64,000 nt of DNA, from positions 1 to 64,000 of the forward strand of contig CADDYW010000014.1 of NCBI GenBank assembly GCA_902810745.1, given 5' to 3'. The DNA is from Chloroflexota bacterium. Lineage in GTDB: Bacteria > Chloroflexota > UBA6077 > FW602-bin22 > CADDYW01. Under the pieces are notes generated by a model. That model was not told the origin of the DNA, did not search any database, and saw only the letters and a program-made list of their open reading frames with translations. Positions 28,126 to 37,321 of the stretch are shown here, in pieces. Position numbers and translations under genes: made by a program. Position 1 is the first letter of the stretch, and every line of letters begins with the position of its first letter.

Positions 28126-30456
28126 ATGATGACACCCTCGACCGAGATTGGTGCCGCGCGCCAGTCGGAGGAGGCCCGTCGGCTGATCCGGGGCGCGGGC
28201 CAGTTCGTCGCCGACATTCGTCTCCCGGGAACGCTGCATCTTGCCTTCGCGCGATCGACCCACGCGCACGCTCGAATTCGCCGCCTGCAGACTGAGTCCG
28301 CGCTGCGGGCAACGGGTGTCGTCGCGGTCCTGACCGCCGCGGATCTCCCGACGGCCGCCGCCGGGCGTTCTCAGCCCGCGACTGACGTCCGCTCGGTTCC
28401 GCCACCGTTGCTGGCAGGCGAGATCGTGCACGCCGTGGGCGTCCCCATCGCGGCGGTCGTGGCCGACACGGAGGCACACGCGGTCGACGCCGCCAGCCAG
28501 ATTTCAGTCGAGTACGAGCCATTACCGACGGTGACCGATCCTCGGGCAGCGCTGGCACCGATGGCACCGCTGGTGCACCCGGAGCTCGGGACGAACGTGG
28601 CTTTCACCCTTCGGCGCGGTCAGGGAGACGTCGATTCTGCCTTCGCCCGCGCTGACCGCGTCGTATCGATCTCCGTGGAGATCCCCCGGCTCGCGGGTGT
28701 GCCACTCGAGCCGCTGGGCGTGGTCGCCTCCTGGGATGAGCAGGCCAGCCAGCTCACGACCTGGTGCACGACCCAGGCCCCTTGGCGCGTCCACGCCGTC
28801 CTGACCAGCACGCTGGAGTTACCGCCCGGGCAGGTGCGAGTCCTGTCTCCCGACGTGGGCGGTGGGTTTGGCGTTCGCGGCCCGGTCTATAGCGAGTACG
28901 TCGTCGCCGCCCTTGCCGCGCGGCGTCTCGGGCGGCCGGTCCGCTGGATCGCGACCCGTGGCGAAGATTTCCTGCTGACCCAGGGCAGTCGCGAGACGCT
29001 CGCCACGGCGGAGCTCGCCGCGTCTCGCGATGGGCAGTTCCTCGCACTACGCGCGCGCATCATCACCAACGTCGGCGCCTATGCGAGCTCCTATGGCCCG
29101 GCCCACCGGATCGTCTCGTTGCTCACCGGGGCTTATCGGATTCCCAGCGCATCCGTCGAGGTCACCGGCGTCTACACCAATACCGGCGTGACCGGTGCCT
29201 ATCGCGGAGCGGGCCGCCCTGAAGCCGCGTTCATCGTCGAACGCCTGGTTGATGAGATGGCCGCGGCGCTCGGGCAGGACCCGATCGCGCTTCGCCGGCG
29301 CAATTTCGTTCCTCCGGACGCCTTTCCGTACGCCACTCCGCTCGGTGTCACTCTCGACTCCGGACAGTACGCCGTCGCCCTCGATCGCGCCGTGGCCGTG
29401 CTTGGACTTGACGACCTCCGCCGGGAGCAGCGCGCGCGGCTTGCCGGGGGAGCACGCGAGATCCTCGGGATCGGCTTGATCAGCTACATCGAGCCGACCG
29501 GTGGGGGATGGGAAAGCGGCCGCGTCCGGGTCGAGTCCGACGGACGCGTCATCGCGGTCAGCGGTTCGGTGAACCACGGTCAGGGCCACCGAACCACCTT
29601 CGCGCAGATCGTTGCCGATCGCCTCGGCCTGCCATTCGAGGCCGTCGAGGTTCGGCAGGGAGATACAGCAGACGGGCTCCCGGGCATCGGTACGTTTGGG
29701 AGCCGTAGCACCGCGCTTGGTGGAGGCGCCCTGGCCGTCGCCGCCGACGAGGTGTTCCAGCGCGCCCGACAGGTCGCCGCCCACCTGCTTGAAGCGTCAC
29801 CGGATGACGTGATCTGTCGTGATGGACGGTTTTCGGTCGTCGGCGTATCGTCAGGAGAGCGCTCGGTCAGCTGGCGCGACGTGGCCGCTGCGGCCGCGAG
29901 CGGAACGCTGCCTCCAGAGCTGCCATCGCACCTGGATGTTCAGACGCAGTTCGACATGCACGGCGAAGCGTTTGCCTTCGGAACCTGCGGGGCCGTGATC
30001 GCCCTCGATCGCGACACCGGCGTCGTACGCCTGAGGCGACTGGTCCTGGTGCACGACTGCGGGACGGTCGTGAATCCGCGATTGATGGTCGCGCAGCTCC
30101 ACGGTGGTCTGGCCCAGGGCGCAGGCGAGGCGCTCGGGGAATGGCTGCGCTACGACGACTCGGGGCAGCTTCTCACCGGCTCGCTTCTCGACTACTGGCT
30201 GCCTCGCGCGGACGATCTCCCGCCGTTCGAGATCGCGGAGACCGTCACGCCGTCACCGCTCAATGCCCTCGGAACAAAAGGCGTTGGCGAAGCGGGCACG
30301 ATCGCCGCACCAGCCGCGATTTCGCACGCCGTGCTCGACGCGCTGCGATCGCTCGGCGTCCAATCGTTGGATCTCCCATTCACGCCCGAGCGCGTCTGGA
30401 CGGCATTACGAGCGGTGGGGCGCATCCCCGCGACGCCCACCGACAGCGGAGAATAA
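28126..30456 (+). CDS. Molybdenum hydroxylase large subunit (CoxL/XdhA-like)
   Basis: A 776-residue protein of the xanthine dehydrogenase/CO dehydrogenase large-subunit family, which binds the molybdopterin cytosine dinucleotide cofactor and carries the substrate site. It has the N-terminal RLIRGAGQFVADIRLPG, the cofactor-site GGGFGVRG, the AYRGAGRPE motif (residues ~357), and GTKGVGEAGT near 718 holding the catalytic Glu. AYRGAGR is the form II-like motif; the form I CODH motif AYRCSFR is absent, so CO oxidation should not be assumed. Length is normal. Oddly, no FAD or 2Fe-2S subunit gene is adjacent. ATG 28126 follows AGAAGGA at 7-8 nt. Confidence 0.85.
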   Translation: MMTPSTEIGAARQSEEARRLIRGAGQFVADIRLPGTLHLAFARSTHAHARIRRLQTESALRATGVVAVLTAADLPTAAAGRSQPATDVRSVPPPLLAGEIVHAVGVPIAAVVADTEAHAVDAASQISVEYEPLPTVTDPRAALAPMAPLVHPELGTNVAFTLRRGQGDVDSAFARADRVVSISVEIPRLAGVPLEPLGVVASWDEQASQLTTWCTTQAPWRVHAVLTSTLELPPGQVRVLSPDVGGGFGVRGPVYSEYVVAALAARRLGRPVRWIATRGEDFLLTQGSRETLATAELAASRDGQFLALRARIITNVGAYASSYGPAHRIVSLLTGAYRIPSASVEVTGVYTNTGVTGAYRGAGRPEAAFIVERLVDEMAAALGQDPIALRRRNFVPPDAFPYATPLGVTLDSGQYAVALDRAVAVLGLDDLRREQRARLAGGAREILGIGLISYIEPTGGGWESGRVRVESDGRVIAVSGSVNHGQGHRTTFAQIVADRLGLPFEAVEVRQGDTADGLPGIGTFGSRSTALGGGALAVAADEVFQRARQVAAHLLEASPDDVICRDGRFSVVGVSSGERSVSWRDVAAAAASGTLPPELPSHLDVQTQFDMHGEAFAFGTCGAVIALDRDTGVVRLRRLVLVHDCGTVVNPRLMVAQLHGGLAQGAGEALGEWLRYDDSGQLLTGSLLDYWLPRADDLPPFEIAETVTPSPLNALGTKGVGEAGTIAAPAAISHAVLDALRSLGVQSLDLPFTPERVWTALRAVGRIPATPTDSGE

Positions 30457-30603
30457 CGACGCCCGTCTGGCGGCACACCACCCGCGGGCGACCCCCGATG
30501 GACCGGGGATGCATGTCTACCTTCCTGTTCGCAGTGACAGTAAGGGAGGCAATTCTCGGTCGGAGTTCCGGACGATCCGCTCGGCGCTCTCGTTCCGCCA
30601 CGA

Positions 30604-31437
30604 TTACACGCGTCGCTGCACGGCCGGCGTACCTGGCAGCGTCTCGGCTTCCCAATCCTGTCGCGACGGTGACGCCGCCTCGCGGTACCGCGCGATGACG
30701 ACGGTGACGTTGTCCGGTGCTCCCCGCTGATTTGCGAGCTGAATCAGACGATTCGCCGCATCGGTCAGATCACTCGTCTGACGCACCATCTCGCGCAGCT
30801 CCTGCTCGGAGACCATGTTGGTGAGGCCATCGCTGCAGAGCAGCAAGCTGTCACCGGGACCGAACTCGAACGTCTGGGTCTCGACGTCGACAGACGGAAG
30901 CACGCCGACAGCCCGTGTCAGGACGTTCTTCCGCGGATCCCTCTCGGCCTGCGCTCTGGTCAGCCTGCCCGCCCGCACCTGCTCGGCCACCCAGCTATGA
31001 TCGTGGTTGAGCTGATAGATATCCGAGCTGTCGATCAGGTAGGCACGACTGTCGCCCACGGAGCTCAGATACAGACGGTCGCGCGCCAGTGCCGCGGCGA
31101 TCACCGTCGTGCCCATGCCCCTCAACCGAGGGTCGCTCGCGGCCGTCTGGAAGACGTCTGCGTTAGCCTCCTGAACGATCCGGGTCAGGAGAGCGCCAAG
31201 ATCCAGGTGCGCGTCAATCCGCTGGGGGCCGGCCTTACGCGCAAACCAGTTCGCAAACTTCTGCACGACCAGGCTGCTCGCGACCTCACCGGCCTGGTGC
31301 CCGCCCATCCCATCGGCGACCACCAGGATCGCGTCGAGACCCTCGGGAAGGTCGGGAGGAACGAAGATCGCGTAGCTATCCTCGTTGTTTGGCCGCACGC
31401 GCCCGGGATCGCTCGCCGCCCCGACGACGACTGCCAT
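30604..31437 (-). CDS. PP2C-family Ser/Thr protein phosphatase
   Basis: A 277-residue PPM/PP2C phosphatase with all metal-site motifs: RPNNEDSYAI near residue 18, VVADGMGGHQAGE, VGDSRAYL, LLCSDGLTNMV and GAPDNVTVV. The catalytic domain spans ~1-240; the last ~30 residues are polar. It would remove phosphates placed by the kinase encoded at 33760, as in PknB/Stp pairs. It starts 12 nt after the preceding membrane-protein gene, with a strong GAGGAGG site, and ends the minus-strand signalling operon. It is convergent with the CoxL-like gene. Confidence 0.9.
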   Translation of the reverse strand: MAVVVGAASDPGRVRPNNEDSYAIFVPPDLPEGLDAILVVADGMGGHQAGEVASSLVVQKFANWFARKAGPQRIDAHLDLGALLTRIVQEANADVFQTAASDPRLRGMGTTVIAAALARDRLYLSSVGDSRAYLIDSSDIYQLNHDHSWVAEQVRAGRLTRAQAERDPRKNVLTRAVGVLPSVDVETQTFEFGPGDSLLLCSDGLTNMVSEQELREMVRQTSDLTDAANRLIQLANQRGAPDNVTVVIARYREAASPSRQDWEAETLPGTPAVQRRV

Positions 31438-31449
31438 GCCGTTACCTCC

Positions 31450-32262
31450 TCACGGCCCGTCAACCCCGGTCTCGGTCGATTGGGATTCCGTGCCTCCCGC
31501 CACGACGGCATCGTGACGCGCGATCGTCCTGTCGGCCACGGTTTGCTCGGCCGCCACTGTCGCCTCGCCTCCGCCGGACGACGGTCCTCGTGGCGTGGGC
31601 CGCGTTGCATCGTCCTCCAGCATTGTAGCGGTCGGCGCATTGACCGCGGGACGGGTAGGCATACTACGCGTTTCAACAATCTGCGTCCGCGCGGGAACCG
31701 TAGCCAGCATCGTGTCCGCCTCGTCCGAGAGGGCGTTGCTCTGCTCCGATCCCGAGGTCGCGAGGACCGCGTCCAGAACCTGCCACGCTGCCGCTTCGAT
31801 CAATGGTCGCGCCGACCGATGCAGCCAGACAAGGATCAGTATCAGCACCAGGAGGGTGCCGGTCGCGAACGTCACATCAACCGTGGTGGGATCCGCCACG
31901 ACGCCAAGGACCGACACGACCGGCTGTCGCAGCATCGCCTGAACAATCGCGACGTCCACGACGGCTACGAGGAGGCGTGCAATCGCACCGGTTGCTGGCC
32001 GCTGTACCCTGGCGACTCCTCCGCGCGGCTCGAGACGACCGATCACGACCGCCACCGCCGAGGCGAGACCTGGCGCCAGCGCAAGAAGCCAGAGACTGAG
32101 GGCAAGTCCGACGATGAGCCAGAAAGCCGCGTCTGCCGAGACGCCGTCACCTCCCGGCGGACCTGCGCGCCCCCCACTGAACAGGGCCGGTAGCGCCACC
32201 AGGCCGAGCAACGCTACCACCAGCACCTGAGTCAGGATGAACGTCGACGACAGCTTGCTCAC
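31450..32262 (-). CDS. Four-helix membrane protein with threonine-rich cytoplasmic tail
   Basis: A 270-residue protein. Four hydrophobic segments occupy residues ~1-165, including AIVQAMLRQPVVSV and LVLILILVWLHRSARPL. The last ~100 residues are polar with many Thr in acidic contexts (ATMLEDDATRPT, GEATVAAEQTVADRTIA). The membrane part matches the 36095 product helix by helix, so they are paralogues. I infer that the tail is a kinase substrate and FHA docking site. The GTG start overlaps the BTAD gene stop (GTGA), showing translational coupling. No known family was recognised. Confidence 0.65.
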   Translation of the reverse strand: MSKLSSTFILTQVLVVALLGLVALPALFSGGRAGPPGGDGVSADAAFWLIVGLALSLWLLALAPGLASAVAVVIGRLEPRGGVARVQRPATGAIARLLVAVVDVAIVQAMLRQPVVSVLGVVADPTTVDVTFATGTLLVLILILVWLHRSARPLIEAAAWQVLDAVLATSGSEQSNALSDEADTMLATVPARTQIVETRSMPTRPAVNAPTATMLEDDATRPTPRGPSSGGGEATVAAEQTVADRTIARHDAVVAGGTESQSTETGVDGP

Positions 32263-33425
32263 GAGCGCGTCTCGATACGAATCGGACCACCGGCATGACG
32301 GCGGGCAATGGCCGGGGAGATCGACCGCTGCACCGGCAGATCGAGGCTCCTCCCGAGGCAGATCGCCTCGTTGAGCTGCAGCGTCTGCTCCGCCGGCGCG
32401 ACGTCGAGCTCTCGCCGCAGTGTCTGGACGCAGATGTCGAACCAGTGCCGCGCGTGACTTCGCTGTCCCAGCGCGGCGTAACAACGCATCAGGCGCTGGT
32501 AGGCATCTTCGCGACAGGGATCTTTCTGCAGAATCCGATGGCAGCGCAGAATACATCCTTCGGCGTCGCCCTGGTCCAAACACGCATCGGCAAGCTTGTT
32601 CAGTAGCATGAGGTACTGATCCTTCAGCTCCTCCCGCCGTACCAGGGTCCAGTCCTCGTAGAGATCCTCGAGCAGATAATCGTCGCGATACAGTCGCTCG
32701 GCCTGCTCGAAGTGACGGATCGCCGCGGCGATCTGACCCCGTCGCTCCAAACGCATTCCGGTCGAAAAGAGGTTGCTGAACTCGTCGGCATCGACCCAGA
32801 GGTTGGCCGCCGGATTCACGCTATAGCTCCCGCCATCATAGATGACATAGTCCGGGACGGGGCGGCCACCCAGCCCGTGCGATCCCAGTGCCTGACGCAG
32901 CGCGTGCAGGGTCACGCGAAGCCCATTGATCGCGCTTCGCGGATCTGCCTCGGGCCAGAGAAGATCGATCAGGACGTCGCGTGGCACCGGCTGTCGCCGC
33001 ACGACCAAAAACTTCAGAAGCAGCTTTGCCTTGCCACGACGCCACTGGGCGATCGGCACCCCATCGCGCTGCACCTCGAATCGACCGAAGCAACGAACCT
33101 GGAGCGACGGCCCGTGCCCGAGGATCGGGCGACGACCATCCTCCGGCGAAGGAACCGGAGATGAGACCGGGCGCTGGACCTCTCGGTGAGCGCTGCCCGG
33201 CGGCATCCGATGCCGCAGCCGCGCTCTAACTCGCACGTCACGGCGAATCTCCCGCTCCGATACCCTGGAGAGACCACGCAGCAGGTGGTACAGAGCCACG
33301 CTCGTGCGGCGCTGCATCTCCAGGGCCGCGATAAGCAGGCCGAGCGTGACCGCCGAATTGGGGCCAGGGGCAGCGACCTGACCCGCAGGGTCCGTCTCCA
33401 AACTGCGACCTGCCCGGTTCGGCAT
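32259..33425 (-). CDS. BTAD-type (SARP-like) transcriptional regulator
   Basis: A 388-residue regulator. After ~105 variable residues comes an OmpR/PhoB-like winged helix (~106-200; FGRFEVQRDGVPI ... LLLKFLVVRRQPVPRDVLIDLLWPE) and then a bacterial transcriptional activator domain (~215-360) of TPR-like helices (EDWTLVRREELKDQYLMLLNKLA, HRILQKDPCREDAYQRLM). This is the DnrI/AfsR/EmbR architecture; EmbR-type proteins are known PknB substrates. I start at ATG 33425, with GGGGAGGG 5-6 nt upstream, not at ATG 33440. It lies between kinase and phosphatase genes and has a paralogue at 39894. Confidence 0.85.
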   Translation of the reverse strand: MPNRAGRSLETDPAGQVAAPGPNSAVTLGLLIAALEMQRRTSVALYHLLRGLSRVSEREIRRDVRVRARLRHRMPPGSAHREVQRPVSSPVPSPEDGRRPILGHGPSLQVRCFGRFEVQRDGVPIAQWRRGKAKLLLKFLVVRRQPVPRDVLIDLLWPEADPRSAINGLRVTLHALRQALGSHGLGGRPVPDYVIYDGGSYSVNPAANLWVDADEFSNLFSTGMRLERRGQIAAAIRHFEQAERLYRDDYLLEDLYEDWTLVRREELKDQYLMLLNKLADACLDQGDAEGCILRCHRILQKDPCREDAYQRLMRCYAALGQRSHARHWFDICVQTLRRELDVAPAEQTLQLNEAICLGRSLDLPVQRSISPAIARRHAGGPIRIETRS

Positions 33426-33759
33426 GCCAGCCCTCCCCATCTCTCACGCCCCACACCGGTCGCGCCGCCCGCCGCCGGGAACCGTCCGACTCGGCCGCAG
33501 GTGGATCCTGCTGATCCTCCTGCCAGATCTGAACGGCCAAACCGGCGATCGGACGTCGCACCCAGTAGACCCGTGCCAGCTGCACGCCGCGAGGTCGACT
33601 TCCAGCCACCAGTGGCCGCTCCGGGGACAAAACCACCAGGAGCGCACGCCAACGACGGTCAAGAGCGTCCAGCAGGTTAGCATCGGCCCAGGCGGGTGTC
33701 AAGAGCAAAGGTGACAACCACCACGCCGAAGAAATCCGACTCTTCACGAGCGCGACGGC
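33426..33759 (-). promoter_or_regulatory. Gap in the signalling operon with a candidate internal promoter
   Basis: About 334 bp between the kinase stop and the BTAD start, both minus strand. TTGACA (33702-33697), a 17-bp spacer ending in TGC, and TAACCT (33679-33674) form a candidate promoter with perfect -35 and an extended -10, giving the BTAD-membrane-PP2C genes separate expression. A minus-strand frame from GTG 33747 reads protein-like for ~85 residues (ALLVVLSPERPLVAG, LARVYWVRRPIAG) but lacks a ribosome site and would overlap the BTAD gene by almost 190 bp. It could be a small gene or a decayed fragment. Confidence 0.4.
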
Positions 33760-36054
33760 TTAGGCCAACGCGGCGGCCGGACGAAGCGCTGGGAGGATTC
33801 CGCGTACGAATCGATAGAGCACGTAGACAACCAGCAAGACGAAGAGCGCGTAGATGATCGCACTGACCCAGCTTAGCTGCAGCGCACCCGCCACGTCGCC
33901 AGCAACCGGTCCGACAATCACAAAGTACGCGACGATCAGATACAGAACGTTGACGAGCGCGTTCGCCGAACCCTCGAGCACCTTGATTCGAGCTGCCTCC
34001 TCGGCTTCGCTGCGGGACGGGCGCAGGCTACTGAGCTGATGATCGATCACCGGGACGATCAGAGCACGACCAACTGCCTGGACGCGCCCTCGAATGCTCA
34101 GGAACAGTGCGAGTACTCCGAGACCGATCAAGAACCGGCCGGCCCATTGAAGCGATGGTCCCCCGAGCAGTCCCTCCTGGAACAGGGGAAGCCCGAGCAG
34201 CATCGGCGCACAGATCAGCAGGCCGAGCGTCGCCGGGACCACTCCACTCGCGATGCGCAGCTGATTGACAAGGAATGCCGCGACGGCGATGACGCCCAGC
34301 GTAATCAGAATCGCCGCGACGGTCTCGCTCACAAACGAGATGAGGACGTTCCGAAGCGGCAGGGCAATGATCGGGTACCCGACGATCAGGTAGACAACGT
34401 TCACGATACCGTCCGTCGCCTCGGCAATCCCTTCGCGCTGGCGGGTGAGCTGCTCGGGAGTCAGCTTCCCCTGAAGCCCCCGCGCCGGCTGATCAACCAG
34501 CGTCGAAACATACTCACGCGCGACAGCCTGCACACGTTTACGAACCGCGAGACAGGTCGCGAGGACCGCCAATCCGATGCCCAGCTTGATCAACCACTGG
34601 AGCGAAACCCCTCCCCAGAGCTGCTCGTCTACCAGCGGCATCGCGCTGATGAACGCCCAGCACACGGTCAGAGCCCAGAGCGCGATGACCGGCCCGGCAG
34701 TTCGAAACAGCTTGACGACGATTGCGGCCGCGACCAGCACGACCAGACCAACAATCCCGGTCGCGATGAGCTGCTCCAGACCGGGATCGATCGCGAGCGC
34801 CGTCGTCTTCGACAGGGGTACCGCGACGATCTGATAGATGATGTACAGATAGGCGATGTTGACGATTCCTTCGCCCGAGCCAACCACCGCGTTACGCCAG
34901 GCTTTGATTCGGAGCACCCCCTCGGCATCGGTTCCGAGCCGAACGTACACGCGCGTGAACTGATCGAGTGCATCGACAATGGTTCCCAGGAAGCGAGTAA
35001 CGATGCCAATCAGGTGCCAGCGAATACCTAGCAGCAGGACGATCTGGAGAAGCGCCGTGACCAGACTCACCGGCCAGTTAAGGGTCAAGAAGCGAAACAC
35101 CGGTAGATCCGGGTTCGGCAGGCTCGACAGGAGCGGTGCAACTACGGACAGGCCAATCAGCGCGACCAGATTCGGAGTCGATTTGATGATCGCCTGCTTT
35201 GTCTCGAGCTGCATTCCTCGCGAGCGCTCGACCGCTTCCACCAGGGCTGCCCCAAACTCGCCAATTGTCGGAAAGCGATCCTCCGGTCGCTTCTCGAGCG
35301 CACGGAGCATGACCTCTTCCACCGGGCCCGGAATTCCCGGGTTGATCTCACGTGGGCGCGGCGGCGTCGCATCCATGTGCTGGGCTTTGAGCTCCACCGA
35401 GGTCTCTCCAGAGAAGGGGCGACGCCCAGTCACGAGCTCGTAGAACATGATCCCGAGCGAATACTCGTCGCTGCGACCATCGAGCTCACCCCCCTGCCAC
35501 TGCTCCGGAGACATGTAAGCGGGAGTGCCGGCGACCCGGTGACCATCCTCGCGCGCCTCGCCGGCGATGCGGATGATCCCGAAGTCCGAGAGAAGCGGCC
35601 AGTCGGCACTGCCGAGAAGGATGTTTGCTGGCTTCACGTCGAGGTGGATGAGACCATTTTCATGCGCATACTGTAGCGCCGACGCCACCTGCGCGGTCAG
35701 TCGCGCGGCGGCGCTCAGGCTCATCTGGCCGCCAATCATCTGCAGGCGGTCCTTCAGCGTACCACCAGGAACGAGGCGCATTGCGATATAGGCAATGCCG
35801 TCTTCGACGCCGAACTTGTAGACCTCGATGATGTTCGGGTGGTGGATGCGTGCGATGTTCGTCGCCTCGGCGTGGAACCTCTCCAGGAAGGCTGGATCGC
35901 GAGCCAGGCGCGGCGAGAGGACCTTCACCGCGACATTTGTATCGAGCGACCGCGCGTGGGCAATGTAGACCGTTGCCATTCCCCCCTGTGCCAGCGGTTC
36001 CAGGATCTCGTACTCGCCATCCCAGAGGGTCTTGCCTCCAAGCTCGACCGCCAT
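33760..36054 (-). CDS. PknB-type Ser/Thr kinase fused to a multi-spanning membrane domain
   Basis: A 764-residue protein. The kinase domain (residues 14-275) has the glycine loop LAQGGMATVY, Lys44 in VAVKVL, catalytic loop HLDVKPANILL (H137-L138-D139), DFG at 157-159, and GTPAYMSPEQ. The Arg of the usual HRD is Leu, making it a non-RD kinase. The C-terminal half lacks PASTA domains. It has about ten or more helices arranged as three related modules (VNIAYLYIIYQIVAVPL, VNVVYLIVGYPIIALPL, VNVLYLIVAYFVIVGPV), each followed by a basic loop such as RKRVQAVAREY. The start ATG follows GGAGG by 8 nt. Confidence 0.9.
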   Translation of the reverse strand: MAVELGGKTLWDGEYEILEPLAQGGMATVYIAHARSLDTNVAVKVLSPRLARDPAFLERFHAEATNIARIHHPNIIEVYKFGVEDGIAYIAMRLVPGGTLKDRLQMIGGQMSLSAAARLTAQVASALQYAHENGLIHLDVKPANILLGSADWPLLSDFGIIRIAGEAREDGHRVAGTPAYMSPEQWQGGELDGRSDEYSLGIMFYELVTGRRPFSGETSVELKAQHMDATPPRPREINPGIPGPVEEVMLRALEKRPEDRFPTIGEFGAALVEAVERSRGMQLETKQAIIKSTPNLVALIGLSVVAPLLSSLPNPDLPVFRFLTLNWPVSLVTALLQIVLLLGIRWHLIGIVTRFLGTIVDALDQFTRVYVRLGTDAEGVLRIKAWRNAVVGSGEGIVNIAYLYIIYQIVAVPLSKTTALAIDPGLEQLIATGIVGLVVLVAAAIVVKLFRTAGPVIALWALTVCWAFISAMPLVDEQLWGGVSLQWLIKLGIGLAVLATCLAVRKRVQAVAREYVSTLVDQPARGLQGKLTPEQLTRQREGIAEATDGIVNVVYLIVGYPIIALPLRNVLISFVSETVAAILITLGVIAVAAFLVNQLRIASGVVPATLGLLICAPMLLGLPLFQEGLLGGPSLQWAGRFLIGLGVLALFLSIRGRVQAVGRALIVPVIDHQLSSLRPSRSEAEEAARIKVLEGSANALVNVLYLIVAYFVIVGPVAGDVAGALQLSWVSAIIYALFVLLVVYVLYRFVRGILPALRPAAALA

Positions 36055-36094
36055 CCTCGGCGCCTCCTACCGACCAACCTCGGACTCGAGAATA

Positions 36095-37321
36095 TCAGTT
36101 GTCCTGCGAAGGCTTGTGCTCCTCCGCCGCGGTATCACCAGTCTCCTGAGCCGTCGGCTGGTCGGAAACCAGCGTTCGCTCTGCAGCAGGTCCCGCGTCG
36201 CCAGCTGTCGTCTGCTCTGAGGAGCTGCCCGGCACGGAGGGTTCTTGCTCGCCTGGCTCGTCCGGATGGTTCGCGGCGATGACTGTAGCTTCGGTCTCCT
36301 GCCCCGTCGTTCGCGCCGCGTCGACAATCGTGGCACCGGGCTCCGAGCGCACGAGAGCCTCGGGGGCAGCCGGGGCTACCGTCGCATCTACCGGCGATTC
36401 CGGTGGCGGGGTCTCCTCCAGAACGGTTGCCTCGGAGCTCGTCCTCGGACCGCCTGAATGAAGATCGACGATGGTCGCCGAGCTTTCCGGCGGCGCGGCA
36501 ATCGTTGCCTCGGCCGACGAGACATCGTGAGCCCCGACAGCCAGGACCGTCGCTTCGGACGATGCCACCATCGTCGGGAGTGCCGCGATCGTCGGCTGCT
36601 CAGACCCTGGCACTCTCCCGGGCGCGATGGCCGTCGGCTCGCTTCCGGCCTCGCCGACGCTCCTCGCGACCGGCGTTCGCGTCACGGTGCGCGTCGGAAC
36701 GGCGTCAGGAAGATCGCGTGCCGCGAACCCGGCGGTCGGCACGATACGATCCAGCCCCACCGTGACCAGGTATTCGGTGAGTGGCTGGCTCGTGCGATAC
36801 AGGCTGAACAGCATCAGCAACGCGATCAGGACGACGAGCACGACAAACCCGCCGTCGACTAATGCCTTTGGTTCGAACGCAGAGATTACCTGCACCAGTG
36901 GTGTTCGCACGATTCCCTGGATAATCAGAAGAAAGACCAGATCAAGAACACCACGCACGATGGCTGCGCCGAGGGACGGCGTATCGAGCGTCCCTGCCTT
37001 GCCGCGCTGTGCTGGCGCGCTGGCGGCCACGCTACCGGCGATGAGCTTGCGCGTTCCTTCTCCGAGATCGCGACTGAGTGAAGAGCGAGCGACCAGGCAT
37101 GCAACACCGAGCGCCAGGGCGATGACCAGCCAGATCGTATTGATGAGCGAAAGTCGATCGTTGATCAGCGTGTCGTGATCCTGGAGCGCAGCAGCCAGGG
37201 CAGGAAACGCGAGCAAGCCCAGGATCGCCGCCGCGGCGAGGAGCACAACCCCCGGGTGCTGAGCAATCACGTCGACGACCCGAGACGTCCTGCTGGACGG
37301 GCTAGGGATCACGCCTTCCAT
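36095..37321 (-). CDS. Membrane protein with long array of ATV/ATIV threonine motifs
   Basis: A 408-residue protein, first gene of the signalling operon. Four helices lie in residues ~15-190 and match those of the 31450 product. The remaining ~210 residues are acidic, disordered and carry repeated Ala-Thr-Val/Ile words (SEATVLAV, AEATIAAP, SATIVDL, SEATVLEE, VDATVAPA, GATIVDAA, TEATVIAA). Acidic residues before Thr and aliphatic residues after it suit PknB-type kinases, so this looks like a multi-phosphorylated FHA-binding scaffold; that is inference. ATG 37321 has GGAGG 10 nt upstream; an ATG at 37384 lacks a site. Confidence 0.7.
   Translation of the reverse strand: MEGVIPSPSSRTSRVVDVIAQHPGVVLLAAAAILGLLAFPALAAALQDHDTLINDRLSLINTIWLVIALALGVACLVARSSLSRDLGEGTRKLIAGSVAASAPAQRGKAGTLDTPSLGAAIVRGVLDLVFLLIIQGIVRTPLVQVISAFEPKALVDGGFVVLVVLIALLMLFSLYRTSQPLTEYLVTVGLDRIVPTAGFAARDLPDAVPTRTVTRTPVARSVGEAGSEPTAIAPGRVPGSEQPTIAALPTMVASSEATVLAVGAHDVSSAEATIAAPPESSATIVDLHSGGPRTSSEATVLEETPPPESPVDATVAPAAPEALVRSEPGATIVDAARTTGQETEATVIAANHPDEPGEQEPSVPGSSSEQTTAGDAGPAAERTLVSDQPTAQETGDTAAEEHKPSQDN

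Noticed and set aside
28126-30456. Calling the large subunit a true CO dehydrogenase
   Set aside because: The form I active-site motif AYRCSFR is absent and partner subunits are missing; only the family can be named.
30490-30515. CCCCG/CGGGG stem between the converging CoxL-like and PP2C genes as a terminator
   Set aside because: Only 5 bp and no T-run on either strand.
33238-33747. Possible small protein between kinase and BTAD genes
   Set aside because: Partly protein-like, but it has no ribosome site, overlaps the BTAD gene by almost 190 bp and covers a good promoter candidate. Kept only as a note on the region.
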